Positions 26,715 through 35,396 of a stretch of DNA of 40,410 nucleotides are shown here, one piece after another. The notes under the pieces were generated by a model. That model did not search any database and had not been told where the DNA came from. It worked only from the letters and a program-made list of their open reading frames with translations. The position numbers were made by a program, and so were the translations under genes. Every line of letters starts with the position of its first letter. Position 1 is the first letter of the stretch. The stretch comes from Bacteroidota bacterium (GTDB lineage: Bacteria > Bacteroidota > Bacteroidia > Chitinophagales > Chitinophagaceae). The stretch is from NCBI GenBank assembly GCA_030706735.1, contig JAUZNZ010000036.1, forward strand, positions 1 through 40,410. Direction: 5' to 3'.

Positions 26715-26997
26715 AGACCTTAACCCCATATTGCATTCTCAGCTGCGGCTGGCCATCATATCCATACTGATCGGGGTCAGGGAGGCAGAATTCACCTATC
26801 TGAGGGAAAAAACCAATGCAACAGCCGGCAACCTCAGTGTGCAGATCAACAAGCTCAAGGAAGCCGGGTATATCGATATCGCCAAACAATTCAAAGATAA
26901 TTACCCACAGACTGTTTGCCGGATCACCGCGCAGGGCGTTGCTGCTTTTGAAGAATATGTGAAGGATCTGCGGTCTTATCTCGAGATAAAAAAGTAA
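26707..26997 (+). CDS. Small winged-helix transcriptional regulator (HTH_34-like)
   Basis: A 96-residue single-domain protein. Residues 10-80 form a MarR/ArsR-like winged helix: LRLAIISILIGVREAEFTYL, then the recognition-helix region TAGNLSVQINKLKEAGYID and a wing with TVCRITAQGVAAFEEY. This matches the short PF13601 type regulators of Bacteroidota. No sensor domain or metal-binding cluster is visible. It overlaps the upstream membrane protein gene and probably regulates this operon. Its stop codon forms part of the stem of the following terminator. Confidence 0.85.
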   Translation: MFKDLNPILHSQLRLAIISILIGVREAEFTYLREKTNATAGNLSVQINKLKEAGYIDIAKQFKDNYPQTVCRITAQGVAAFEEYVKDLRSYLEIKK

Positions 26998-27026
26998 ACC
27001 CTTCGACCGGGAGGATCGAAGGGTTT
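26996..27026. terminator. Bidirectional terminator between convergent genes
   Basis: AAACCCTTCGA (26996-27006) and TCGAAGGGTTT (27016-27026) form a perfect 11-bp stem with a 9-nt loop. Each arm ends in T when read on its strand; the reverse strand continues into ACTTTTTTA. It serves the regulator gene on one side and the secreted protein gene on the other. Confidence 0.85.
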
Positions 27027-27044
27027 ATCTGCCTTGTACAGTGC

Positions 27045-28466
27045 CTAGCTCTTGGCCAGTTTCATGGTCATCCGTTCATTACTATTGATAATAACCTCCA
27101 GCTGGTACATGCCGGGCTGCAGCTGATTGGTGCCTTCAATATCGTACCTGTTGGCCCCGTTCTCGCCAAAGGCGGTCTTTTTGATGATCTCGCTGCCGTT
27201 GTCGTTGGTCACACGCATGACAACAAAGGACTTTTCCTTAAGCTGAACGTTCACCTGAATATTATTGACGCCCGGGTCGGGAGTGACGCTGACTGCGGTA
27301 ACGGTATGGCTTTCATACATCCGAACGATGAGCACCTTGGAATAATTTACCCGGTTTTCGGCATCCACCTGGCGCAAGCGGTAGTAGAGGTCATTCTTGC
27401 GTACTGTACCCCCGCTCACCTTGTCCGTAAAGGCATATCCTTGAGCAGCCGTGGTTTCCGAAGCCCTTACTTCGCCCACCTTTTCGAATCCGATCCCGTC
27501 GAAGCTCCTTTCCACTTCGAAGCGATCGCTCGTATTCGCCGCCGTGGTGTTCCAATTGATATCCACGGCATGCTTCCTGTACAAAGCCTGAAAATTCAGC
27601 AGGCTGCTCTTGTATGGAAAGTGAATGGTTGCCATGGTCGTCAAAGAACATAGTGCGGGATATCCATTATCGCACACCTTGTAAGAGAAATGCGTGGATG
27701 AACCGCCGAATCCGGGATTGGGAGTAAAAGTGAAGCTGCCGTCCCGGGCGAGCTCGACCCGTCCGTCCTGGGAATCATTGATAAGATAAGCGGTCAGGTT
27801 CTCCTTGTTCGCATCGAAGTCATTATTCAGGACGTTTCCGATGGCGGTATGAAAGGCTGTACCGGTAAATCTGTCCTTACCGGCTACGGGAGCCGTATTG
27901 CAGGTGGATGCGTAATGGCGGGTGGCGCTGACGGTAAGCTGGTCAATGGCGATGCGCTCTTCGCCGCCGATTCCCTGGTAGTTGATGAACAACTTATATT
28001 GGCCGGCCGGGATCGTAGTGAACGATTTGCGATAAGTATAAATGATTTGGTCGGCGAGCCCGGTCAACTCCAGGCTATCCAGTAAGCGTATCGACTTGTC
28101 GTCGGCATCTGCAGCGTAAAGCTTGATCCATCTCCGGTCATTTACCGGACGGTTGAAGGTATAAGAGAACGAAACAGACGTAACGCCTTTTATGTCCAGA
28201 AGCGGCGTATAAATCCCTGTTCTTGCCGTTGCGTTTGCGCCGGTGCCCGACACCATAGCGCCATCCCCCTCCATACGGGGAGCCCATCCATCGCGATTGA
28301 CGTCAAAATCGGAGAAGAACCAGCAGTTCCCCTGCAGGTAACCTTTGACTGCACGAAGAGATACACCGGTGCGGGAATTGAAATTGTCGGAGGTCTCAGC
28401 CAGAACGTAGGAGCTGGCGAACGAGAGGGCGAGGATCAGCAGAATGTTTAATAAGTTCCTTTTCAT
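27045..28466 (-). CDS. Secreted cadherin-like domain protein with probable C-terminal T9SS sorting domain
   Basis: A 473-residue exported protein: signal peptide to about residue 23, then a jelly-roll-like region (residues 30-185, with TSVSFSYTF and GQYKLFINYQGIGG), a cadherin/VCBS-like Ig domain (APVAGKDRF... NVLNNDFDAN... GSFTFTPNPGFGGSSTHFSY), a fibronectin-like segment (INWNTTAANTSDRFEVERSFDG) and a final 80 residues that end in YQLEVIINSNERMTMKLAKS. The tail resembles a type A sorting domain of the type IX secretion system. The role is probably at the cell surface. It has no enzyme motif. A long leader is predicted from its likely promoter at 28713-28743. Confidence 0.8.
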   Translation of the reverse strand: MKRNLLNILLILALSFASSYVLAETSDNFNSRTGVSLRAVKGYLQGNCWFFSDFDVNRDGWAPRMEGDGAMVSGTGANATARTGIYTPLLDIKGVTSVSFSYTFNRPVNDRRWIKLYAADADDKSIRLLDSLELTGLADQIIYTYRKSFTTIPAGQYKLFINYQGIGGEERIAIDQLTVSATRHYASTCNTAPVAGKDRFTGTAFHTAIGNVLNNDFDANKENLTAYLINDSQDGRVELARDGSFTFTPNPGFGGSSTHFSYKVCDNGYPALCSLTTMATIHFPYKSSLLNFQALYRKHAVDINWNTTAANTSDRFEVERSFDGIGFEKVGEVRASETTAAQGYAFTDKVSGGTVRKNDLYYRLRQVDAENRVNYSKVLIVRMYESHTVTAVSVTPDPGVNNIQVNVQLKEKSFVVMRVTNDNGSEIIKKTAFGENGANRYDIEGTNQLQPGMYQLEVIINSNERMTMKLAKS

Positions 28467-28854
28467 CTTTGTCTAGTTTCAGAAGGTGAATAATTGTTGG
28501 TAAACCCAGGGTGATTATTCAAAGGAAGGAACTATAGAAAAAGTTAAAATGTAATAGTTATCACCGATTTTCCAGGAGGATGGTAATTTGCATAGCGATT
28601 GGATGAAAAGGATGTCGGGATTTGCGAATGATTGATTCTAAAGTCTTCGGAGATTGGGGGACTGAAGGAATGAATGAACCTTACAGATTCGGCATTACAA
28701 AGGATGATGGCTCAAAGATAGAGAAGACAATCTGTTTATGCAATAGCCGTTCTTAAAAAAACTCAATGGATATTTTCCGTAACGAAGTTGTACATGCTTG
28801 ATTATCAAAATATTAACATAGATTGGATTTCAAATCACCCTGATAACCAATAGG
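28467..28854. other. Divergent intergenic region, about 390 bp
   Basis: No coding signal or clear hairpin. It contains a good reverse-strand promoter at 28713-28743 and AT-rich sequence on both sides. No convincing forward -7 box was found for the ABC gene at 28855; TAATTTG at 28590-28596 is one base short of the consensus. Confidence 0.5.
28713..28743 (-). promoter_or_regulatory. Bacteroidota-type promoter (TTG-N20-TATCTTTG), reverse strand
   Basis: Read on the reverse strand, TTG (28743-28741) is followed after 20 nt by TATCTTTG (28720-28713), a perfect -7 box. It points at the secreted protein gene, whose leader would then be about 240 nt. Confidence 0.55.
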
Positions 28855-29790
28855 ATGTCATCAATCATCGAAGTAACCGCCTTGTCCAAACATTTTAGTG
28901 GACTTCCCGCGGTCGATTCCTTATCATTCATTGTGCGTCAATCTGATGTCTATGGATTCCTCGGTCAAAACGGGGCTGGAAAATCTACGACGATCCGGAT
29001 GCTGCTGACGCTGATCGCCCCCAGTTCGGGAGAGATCAGATTGTTCGGCATGGACCTGCGGACGCATCGCAAGGAGATACTCAGGAGAGTAGGTGCTGTT
29101 GTCGAACGCCCGGATCTCTACAAATTCCTTTCTGCGTACCAAAACATCGAGATCTTCGCCCGAATGAGTGGCGTGCGATGCTCCCGGCAGCGATTGATGG
29201 ATCAGTTGGAGCAGGTAGGACTGGCCGACAGGGCACACAGTAAAGTGGGTGCTTATTCACAAGGGATGCGGCAGCGCCTGGGCATCGCCATTGCCCTCGT
29301 TCACGATCCCGATCTCATCATTCTCGACGAACCGACCAACGGCCTTGACCCGCAAGGGATCGCCGATATCCGGCACCTGATCCTTCATCTCAGCAACCAT
29401 GAGAAGAAGACCGTTTTAGTCTCCTCTCATTTATTGACCGAGGTGGAGTTGATAGCTAACCGCATGTTGATCATCGATAAGGGAAAGAAGGTCGTGGAAG
29501 GGGTGGTAAAAGAACTGTTCGATCCTGCCCGGACCATTGTGGAATTGGATAGTATCGATCCGGATCATGCCGCAAGGGTCGTCATGGACGGCCAATGGCA
29601 ATCCTTCTTCCGGGAACGGCAGGGGCAACGGTTGATCTTTCTGATGGACAAAGCATTGATCCCTGGGTTCGCAAGCGATCTGGTGCAGCACGGCGTCCAA
29701 ATACTGGCGATACGCCCACGTCATTCCCTGGAGGATTATTTTCTTTCACTTACAACTGCCAATCAGCATGTGGACGCTTTTACGAATTGA
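28855..29790 (+). CDS. ABC-2 type exporter, ATP-binding subunit
   Basis: A 311-residue CcmA-type ATPase with Walker A GQNGAGKST (residues about 37-45), signature YSQGMRQRL, Walker B LIILDEPTNGLDP and H-loop SSHLL. The last 90 residues form the accessory domain common in bacteriocin- or lipid-export ATPases. It pairs with the permease gene, which it overlaps by 23 bp. It powers export across the inner membrane; the cargo is unknown. Confidence 0.93.
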   Translation: MSSIIEVTALSKHFSGLPAVDSLSFIVRQSDVYGFLGQNGAGKSTTIRMLLTLIAPSSGEIRLFGMDLRTHRKEILRRVGAVVERPDLYKFLSAYQNIEIFARMSGVRCSRQRLMDQLEQVGLADRAHSKVGAYSQGMRQRLGIAIALVHDPDLIILDEPTNGLDPQGIADIRHLILHLSNHEKKTVLVSSHLLTEVELIANRMLIIDKGKKVVEGVVKELFDPARTIVELDSIDPDHAARVVMDGQWQSFFRERQGQRLIFLMDKALIPGFASDLVQHGVQILAIRPRHSLEDYFLSLTTANQHVDAFTN

Positions 29791-30649
29791 ACTGTTCAAG
29801 ATATTCAAGCGACCCCGGACGTATATCCCGTTTGCCGCCATCGCCGCGATGATCCTGGTCATCCAGCTGGGGCTCCGGTTCGACGGCAAGTCCTACGTTC
29901 AGCTGATGATGAGCAGTCTTTCTGACTCGTTCTATGTTCCGTATAGCATGATCCTCAATGGGTACTTCGTCGCGTTCATTATACTCAACCTGTTGCTCAT
30001 CCAGATCCCTCTGCTGGTGGCCCTGGTGGCAGGGGACATCGTATCGGGAGAAGCCGATATGGGCACCTTGCGATTGCTGATCACCAAGCCGGTCAGCCGT
30101 ACCCGGCTCATGCTGGTAAAGTTTACCGCTTCAGTGCTGTACACCATGATGTTACTGCTGTGGATGGCACTGTTGGCCCTGTTCCTTAGCATGCTGCTCT
30201 TCGGTACCAATGACATGATGATCCCGCGGAATGCGGTGCTGGAACAGATCGGGAGTACGGACGTATTCTGGCGCTATGTCTGTGCCTTTGCCTTTGCGAC
30301 AGTCGCCCTGAGTACGGTCGCTGCCCTTGCCTTTCTGTTGTCTGTTTTTTCCGATAATTCCATTGGACCGATCGTGGCAACGATCAGCATTGTTATCGTA
30401 CTGACCCTTTTATCTGAAATGAAGATACCTTTGTATGACAATACGGTCAAGCCGTGGCTGTTCACCTCCCATATGCTGGCATGGAAAGGCTTCTTTTATT
30501 CCGGCTCCAATGGTAAAGGGGCAGCCATTCCCGGGTCGATAGAGAATCTGCCGGCGATCTGGCGGAGTTTGGGCATCTTGTTGGGGTATATAGCACTCTT
30601 TCTTACCTCGGCGATCGTGGCTTTTAATAAAAAGGACATATTGAGCTAA
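29768..30649 (+). CDS. ABC-2 type exporter, permease subunit
   Basis: A 293-residue membrane protein with six predicted helices: one after an amphipathic N-terminus (RTYIPFAAIAAMILVIQLGL), a conserved GDIVSGEADMGTLRLLITKPVSRTRL loop typical of ABC-2 permeases, and the rest in the second half. The start overlaps the ATPase gene by 23 bp, the rule for such pairs. A LolA-like secreted protein follows 10 bp downstream. Confidence 0.9.
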   Translation: MWTLLRIELFKIFKRPRTYIPFAAIAAMILVIQLGLRFDGKSYVQLMMSSLSDSFYVPYSMILNGYFVAFIILNLLLIQIPLLVALVAGDIVSGEADMGTLRLLITKPVSRTRLMLVKFTASVLYTMMLLLWMALLALFLSMLLFGTNDMMIPRNAVLEQIGSTDVFWRYVCAFAFATVALSTVAALAFLLSVFSDNSIGPIVATISIVIVLTLLSEMKIPLYDNTVKPWLFTSHMLAWKGFFYSGSNGKGAAIPGSIENLPAIWRSLGILLGYIALFLTSAIVAFNKKDILS

Positions 30650-30659
30650 TCCTCATACC

Positions 30660-31355
30660 ATGCAGAAGATTATTTTCTTGTTCTTTCCTTTGTATTTATC
30701 CCTCCCCGCCCTGTGCCGGGCTCAGGATGCGGCTGCCGCAGACCTCCTGCAAAAGGCAAGGGCCCGGCTTGAACTGGTGAACGACTATCGTGCCAGCGGT
30801 CGGATGAAGACCGATGTGAGCTTTCTCAAGGTGCCCGACGCCAATGTCGTCGTTTGGTTTAAAAGGCCTGACAAACTCAAGATCCGGAATGAGAAAGGCA
30901 TTTCCCTGGTTCCTAAAGGAGCGGTTACTATTAGCCTGAACAATCTGTTGAAGGGCGAGTACTTGGTCCTTGATGCCGGCAAAGTAAGGCTGGACGGACA
31001 TAATGTGCGGGTAATCAAGTTATTGCCAAAAGATGAAAACGCCGACCTGGTCTTGACCACCCTATACATAGACGAAAGCAGGTTGCTCATCCTGAAGGCC
31101 CGGACCACAACCAGGGAGAACGGCAGCTACGAGGTGGCGATGACATATGGTAAGTACAGTGCATTTGCGCTGCCGGACAACGTGATCTTTACGTTTAATA
31201 TTAAAGACTATAAGCTGCCCAAGGGGGTGACTTTCGACTATGACGACGGGACGTCCGGGAAGGCAGAGACGGCGACTAAGACACAGGGCCGGGTGGAAAT
31301 TAGCTATAGCTCTTATGTCATTAACCGGGGCGTGCCGGACAGCGTATTCCAATAA
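30660..31355 (+). CDS. LolA-like / outer-membrane lipoprotein-sorting-like periplasmic protein
   Basis: A 231-residue exported protein, signal peptide cut near CRAQ (about residue 21). The mature chain starts with a helix (AADLLQKARARLELVNDYRASG) and then antiparallel strands such as VVVWFKRPDKLKIRNEKG and VRVIKLLPKDENADLVLTTLYID, the layout of the half-barrel shared by LolA, LolB and RseB/MucB. It probably binds a lipid or acylated protein in the periplasm. Being in one operon with an ABC-2 exporter and a lipoprotein it may carry cargo from that exporter. It is not assured to be the housekeeping LolA. Confidence 0.75.
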   Translation: MQKIIFLFFPLYLSLPALCRAQDAAAADLLQKARARLELVNDYRASGRMKTDVSFLKVPDANVVVWFKRPDKLKIRNEKGISLVPKGAVTISLNNLLKGEYLVLDAGKVRLDGHNVRVIKLLPKDENADLVLTTLYIDESRLLILKARTTTRENGSYEVAMTYGKYSAFALPDNVIFTFNIKDYKLPKGVTFDYDDGTSGKAETATKTQGRVEISYSSYVINRGVPDSVFQ

Positions 31356-31375
31356 ATTCAAAACCAGAGACCAAT

Positions 31376-31858
31376 ATGAAACAATTCCGTTCATTTTCTC
31401 CGCTGTTATTAATAGGGTTAGGAGCCCTTCTTTTGCCGTCCTGTAACAAGAACAATAACGCAGGGCCCGGTTCCCAGCCCAACCAGGGCCAAATACCGGG
31501 CAACTGGGCCACCCGGGTTTTCATTAACACAAGCAACGGCCACGCCGATACGGTGCTATTGACTGTACGCCCGGACACCCTCCAGTTTACCTCTGGCGGT
31601 AAACTCAATGCCGCCTATTATGTGCAAAGCTTTGACACGACGACCGATCAGGTGGTATGGGTTCGAACCGTTGATTCGGCATCCTACACTTTTTTGGATG
31701 ATTCCACCATTCATGTAACAGGACATACTTCACTGTATATGGCAAATAATTCAGGCGATATCTTCAAGATACGCTATCTCGATATGCAGCAATTGCAGCT
31801 TTACGCTCCGGACCAGGGCGGGTCCGGCGGATTTATGTATATCTATTCCAGATTTTGA
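31376..31858 (+). CDS. Small lipoprotein of unknown function
   Basis: A 160-residue protein with a lipoprotein signal ending LLLPSC (Cys23), followed by a Asn/Gly/Pro-rich linker and a mainly beta-strand domain. I recognise no family. It comes 20 bp after the LolA-like gene and closes the operon. Its stop is one base from the pdxA stop on the other strand. Confidence 0.75.
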   Translation: MKQFRSFSPLLLIGLGALLLPSCNKNNNAGPGSQPNQGQIPGNWATRVFINTSNGHADTVLLTVRPDTLQFTSGGKLNAAYYVQSFDTTTDQVVWVRTVDSASYTFLDDSTIHVTGHTSLYMANNSGDIFKIRYLDMQQLQLYAPDQGGSGGFMYIYSRF

Positions 31859-31859
31859 C

Positions 31860-32948
31860 CTATCCCAGGTTACCCTCGATCTTTTCGTCTTCCACATTAG
31901 CCAGGGCTGCTGAACCTACTTTCTTTAGCGGGTTCCTGCGGTTCTCGTCGAATTCCTGGCGATTTCGGATGATATCGATGCAGGAATAGACGGCCGCCAG
32001 AAAGGAGGAGGCATCGGCTTTATTCTTTCCCGCGATATCGAACGCCGTTCCGTGGTCAGGCGAAGTGCGGACCGCGGGCAGTCCGGCTGTATAGTTTACG
32101 CCTTCTCCTATGGCAAAGGATTTGAAAGGGATCAATCCCTGGTCATGGTACATCGCCAGGACGGCATCGAATCGGGATTGCTGGCCGCGGGCGAAAAAGG
32201 CATCAGCGCTGAAGGGTCCAAACACAAGCATGCTATGCTTGGCGTCCTTGATGGCAGGCTTGATGATCTCCTCATCTTCCTTTCCGATCAGGCCTTCATC
32301 ACCGGCATGAGGGTTCAATCCCAGCACGGCGATCTTTGGTTTGTCGATCCCGAAGTCCCTGATCAGACTATCCCTTAATATATTCAGCTTGGATTGGATG
32401 GCCTCCCTGGTAATAAGTTGCGCCACATCCCGAAGCGGCACATGCTCGGTGACAAGGCCTACCCGGAGGTTTTCCGATGTCATCAGCATCAGCACGTCGT
32501 TTGAGCCGAAGACATGCTTCAGGTAAGGGGTATGCCCCGTAAAGTTGAAGGATGAGGAATGCGTGTTCTTCTTATGGATCGGGCCGGTGACCAATCCTTG
32601 CACCTTCTTATCCCGGAGCGCTTCGGCAGCGGCCACCAGGGACTTAATAGCATAGCTGCCCCCTATTTCGGTGAGTTGACCGGGCAGGATCGCGATCTCT
32701 TCTTCCCAGCAGGTATATATGTTCACCTGTTTGGGCGCTACGCGCGAAAAATCCCTTGTGGTTTGATAGTTGAAATTGATCTCCGGTATCGACTTTCGGT
32801 AGAAATTGATCAGCTTTGGAGAGGAGAAAATGAGCGGCGTGCATAATTCCAGCAGACGATGGTCAGCAAAGGTCTTGATGATCAATTCCGTTCCAATGCC
32901 ATTCAGGTCTCCGACCGAGATTCCAATAACGGGTCTTTGCTGGTTCAT
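31860..32948 (-). CDS. pdxA: 4-hydroxythreonine-4-phosphate dehydrogenase
   Basis: PdxA oxidises 4-phosphohydroxy-L-threonine in the DXP-dependent route to pyridoxal phosphate. The 362-residue protein has GISVGDLNGIGTELI at the N-terminus, VTGPIHK, GLNPHAGDEGLIGKEDEEII, and the late MYHDQGLIPFKSFA and PDHGTAFDIAGK motifs, including the metal-binding histidines. It is divergent from rsmA, a neighbour pair also seen in other bacteria such as E. coli (pdxA-rsmA), where the two are co-directional. The leader to rsmA is only 87 bp. Confidence 0.96.
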   Translation of the reverse strand: MNQQRPVIGISVGDLNGIGTELIIKTFADHRLLELCTPLIFSSPKLINFYRKSIPEINFNYQTTRDFSRVAPKQVNIYTCWEEEIAILPGQLTEIGGSYAIKSLVAAAEALRDKKVQGLVTGPIHKKNTHSSSFNFTGHTPYLKHVFGSNDVLMLMTSENLRVGLVTEHVPLRDVAQLITREAIQSKLNILRDSLIRDFGIDKPKIAVLGLNPHAGDEGLIGKEDEEIIKPAIKDAKHSMLVFGPFSADAFFARGQQSRFDAVLAMYHDQGLIPFKSFAIGEGVNYTAGLPAVRTSPDHGTAFDIAGKNKADASSFLAAVYSCIDIIRNRQEFDENRRNPLKKVGSAALANVEDEKIEGNLG

Positions 32949-33004
32949 GCTCTTTTTTTTCGGCCATGAAGGTACGGCGATTTTCCGGAAACCTATAGAT
33001 ATGT

Positions 33005-33032
33005 GGCTTGTAGCTTGTAGCTTGCAGCTACT
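33005..33032 (+). repeat. Degenerate heptamer array (NGCTTGY) in the leader of rsmA
   Basis: Four in-phase 7-bp units: GGCTTGT, AGCTTGT, AGCTTGC and AGCTACT. The array stops 3 nt before the rsmA ATG, the same distance as in the array before the ABC exporter at 16253. Confidence 0.65.
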
Positions 33033-33035
33033 TTT

Positions 33036-33788
33036 ATGTATACTCTGAGGAAATCATTGGGTCAACACTTTCTCCGGGACGAAAATATTGCCCGCAAGAT
33101 CGTTACGACGATACAGGAATACCCCTTTTCCCGCTTGCTGGAGGTGGGCCCGGGCGCAGGGGCCCTCACCAAATATCTTCTGGAACTGAGCGAGGTCGAT
33201 CTCAGGGCGGTGGAACTGGACGAAGAAAAGGTGCGATACCTCCACAAGACCTGGCCCGTGTTGGAGGGCAGGATCATTCAGGGGAGCATACTGGAGATGG
33301 AGAAACCCTTCGTCGAGAGGTTTACGGTGGTAGGTAACTTTCCCTACAATATCTCCTCACAGATCCTATTTAAGATGCTGGACTGGCGCTCCTCTTTGGA
33401 AACGATGACCGGTATGTTCCAGAAGGAGGTAGCGCAACGGGTTGTGGCTCCCGAGGGCAGCAAGACATACGGCGTTCTGAGCGTGCTGATCCAGGCCTTT
33501 TTCAACGTGGAGTATTTGTTTGAGGTCCACGAGCAGTCCTTCAATCCGCCACCGAAGGTAAAAAGCGCCGTGATACGACTTCGTCCCAGGGAGATGCCTC
33601 TGGCCATGAAAGGGGAGAAGGCTTTTTTCCAGTTGGTGAAGACGGCCTTTAACCAACGAAGGAAGACCCTGCGCAATGCCATAAAGGCGTTGTTCGATCC
33701 GGCTGACCTTGCCCAGCCGATATTCGACCGCCGGGCCGAGCAGTTGTCTGTGAACGATTTTGTCGAACTGACCTGGAAAATGCGTTAA
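33036..33788 (+). CDS. rsmA: 16S rRNA dimethyladenosine transferase
   Basis: RsmA (KsgA) dimethylates two adjacent adenines in the 3' hairpin of 16S rRNA during 30S maturation. The 250-residue protein has [17 protein letters not shown] at the N-terminus, the SAM-binding [11 protein letters not shown], the acidic VELDEE, the catalytic NFPY motif near residue 100 and a C-terminal helical part with [13 protein letters not shown]. The start is fixed by the array and the typical [11 protein letters not shown] start. Confidence 0.97.
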   Translation: MYTLRKSLGQHFLRDENIARKIVTTIQEYPFSRLLEVGPGAGALTKYLLELSEVDLRAVELDEEKVRYLHKTWPVLEGRIIQGSILEMEKPFVERFTVVGNFPYNISSQILFKMLDWRSSLETMTGMFQKEVAQRVVAPEGSKTYGVLSVLIQAFFNVEYLFEVHEQSFNPPPKVKSAVIRLRPREMPLAMKGEKAFFQLVKTAFNQRRKTLRNAIKALFDPADLAQPIFDRRAEQLSVNDFVELTWKMR

Positions 33789-33808
33789 TCCTTATTTCAA
33801 GATATTGT

Positions 33809-34741
33809 ATGGACTCGACAAAGAAGGCGCTCATTACGGCAAAAACACATCCCTGGCTTTCAGACAGATTGGTTCAAAGGGGATACACCGTTCAATACTC
33901 GCCCGAGATCACTTATGAGGAGCTTGGGTCGGCCATTGGCGACATAGAGGGACTGGTAGTTACGACCAGGCTGAAAGTGGACCGGAATATCCTGGACAAG
34001 GCCCTGGCCTTGCAATGGATCGGACGGCTGGGCAGCGGCATGGAATTGATCGACACGGACTATGCGACAACCCGTGGCATCCGTTGCGTAAGTAGTCCGG
34101 AGGGTAACCGGAATGCCGTCGGCGAACATGCCCTGGGTATGCTGCTTGCCCTGATGAATAAGATCGTCGTCAGCAACAACGAAGTAAAGGAAGGGAAATG
34201 GATCAGAGATGCGAACCGGGGTACGGAGCTAACGGGCAAGACCGTGGGGATCGTCGGATTTGGCAATACCGGCTCAGCCTTTGCCAAATTGCTTTCCGCT
34301 TTCGACACAACCATACTGGCTTATGACAAGTACCAGTTCGGCTTTGCAAAGGGGCACATCCGGGAGGCTTCCCTGGAGCAAATCGCCCGTTATGCAGACG
34401 TGGTCAGTTTCCATGTGCCACTTACCGGGGAAACATTCCATATGGCCGGAGACGACTTCTTTGCCTCCCTGGAAAGGCGGCCTTATTTTATCAACGCATC
34501 AAGGGGCAAGGTTCATGATACGAAGGCACTGATCCACGCGCTGGAAAGTGGAAAAATCGCCGGAGCGGGCCTGGATGTGCTTGAAAATGAACGCCTGGAG
34601 ACGTATACACCACCTGAAAGAGAACAGCTGGAATGGCTGCTGGCCCGTCCTGATGTACTTGTCACCCCACATATTGCAGGATATAGTCACGAAGCTTTTC
34701 TTAAAATGGCCATGGTCATGCTGGAAAAATTGGGGATTTAG
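33809..34741 (+). CDS. D-2-hydroxyacid dehydrogenase (SerA-like, no ACT domain)
   Basis: A 310-residue NAD-dependent dehydrogenase, 20 bp after rsmA. It has the NAD site [15 protein letters not shown] near residue 148, the [12 protein letters not shown] loop, the catalytic Arg in [10 protein letters not shown], the Glu in [10 protein letters not shown], and His in [12 protein letters not shown]. It lacks a regulatory ACT domain. The family includes 3-phosphoglycerate dehydrogenase and glyoxylate/hydroxypyruvate reductases; the serine pathway is likely but not proven. Co-transcription with rsmA is likely. Confidence 0.88.
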   Translation: MDSTKKALITAKTHPWLSDRLVQRGYTVQYSPEITYEELGSAIGDIEGLVVTTRLKVDRNILDKALALQWIGRLGSGMELIDTDYATTRGIRCVSSPEGNRNAVGEHALGMLLALMNKIVVSNNEVKEGKWIRDANRGTELTGKTVGIVGFGNTGSAFAKLLSAFDTTILAYDKYQFGFAKGHIREASLEQIARYADVVSFHVPLTGETFHMAGDDFFASLERRPYFINASRGKVHDTKALIHALESGKIAGAGLDVLENERLETYTPPEREQLEWLLARPDVLVTPHIAGYSHEAFLKMAMVMLEKLGI

Positions 34742-34761
34742 GCTTTTTTTCTAAAATAGCC

Positions 34762-34769
34762 TATCTTTG
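34762..34769 (+). promoter_or_regulatory. -7 box TATCTTTG for greA
   Basis: Perfect TAnnTTTG 142 nt before the greA ATG. It predicts a leader of about 135 nt which includes the terminator-like hairpin at 34843-34883. No -33 box at a good distance. Confidence 0.45.
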
Positions 34770-34842
34770 CCATATCGGTCGGCATAGTACCTGATCACTG
34801 TCGTACGTACCACTGAAGGTTATTGTGTCGCAAAATTCGTAG

Positions 34843-34883
34843 TGCAACGCTTTGGAGATTTCCTGAGGCGTTGTATTTTTTTT
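34843..34883 (+). terminator. Intrinsic terminator/attenuator in the greA leader
   Basis: CAACGC (34845-34850) pairs with GCGTTG (34868-34873); the stem extends outward by G-U and U-A pairs and inward through GGA/TCC, and a run of eight T (34876-34883) follows. It ends 28 bp before the greA start. Confidence 0.75.
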
Positions 34884-34900
34884 CTTTACTGTAAACTGAA

Positions 34901-34906
34901 AGGAGG
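34901..34906 (+). promoter_or_regulatory. Perfect Shine-Dalgarno site of greA
   Basis: AGGAGG, five bases before the ATG. Such a perfect site stands out because Bacteroidota genes, including most in this window, rarely have one. Confidence 0.6.
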
Positions 34907-34911
34907 GAACC

Positions 34912-35385
34912 ATGAGCGGGTTTACTTACTATACCAAAAATGTGCTCGATCAACTGAAGGCTGAGCTTCAGCGACTGAAGGCGGTCGAAAGGCCGGCCGC
35001 CTCAAAGGCCATTGCCGAGGCCCGCGAGAAGGGAGATCTGAAGGAAAATGCGGAATATGATGCAGCAAAAGAAGCGCAGGGGCTTCTCGAGGCAAGGATC
35101 CAGAAACTCGAAGGTGAACTGGCCAACGCGCGCGTTATGGACCAGGGCTCTATCGATACCAGCAAGGCCTCCATTCTCACAAAAGTGACTGTTACCAATC
35201 TGAATAGTGAAAAACAGGTGACCTATTACCTGGTTTCTGAAAAAGAGGCCGATCTCAAGTTGGGGAAGATTTCCGTGACTTCTCCGATCGGCAAAGGCCT
35301 CCTGGGTAAAAAAGTGGGCGAGGTCGCGGAGGTCAAAGTACCTGCCGGCGTCCTCAAATTCAAGGTGGAGAATATTACCGTATAA
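34912..35385 (+). CDS. greA: Transcription elongation factor GreA
   Basis: GreA binds the RNA polymerase secondary channel and stimulates cleavage of backtracked transcripts. The 157-residue protein has the N-terminal coiled coil with the acidic tip ([20 protein letters not shown], about residues 38-57, with the two essential acidic residues Asp and Glu), and a C-terminal FKBP-like domain ending [16 protein letters not shown]. Length is normal. It is followed 11 bp later by the HIT gene. Confidence 0.97.
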   Translation: MSGFTYYTKNVLDQLKAELQRLKAVERPAASKAIAEAREKGDLKENAEYDAAKEAQGLLEARIQKLEGELANARVMDQGSIDTSKASILTKVTVTNLNSEKQVTYYLVSEKEADLKLGKISVTSPIGKGLLGKKVGEVAEVKVPAGVLKFKVENITV

Positions 35386-35396
35386 GTTTTTCCCGC

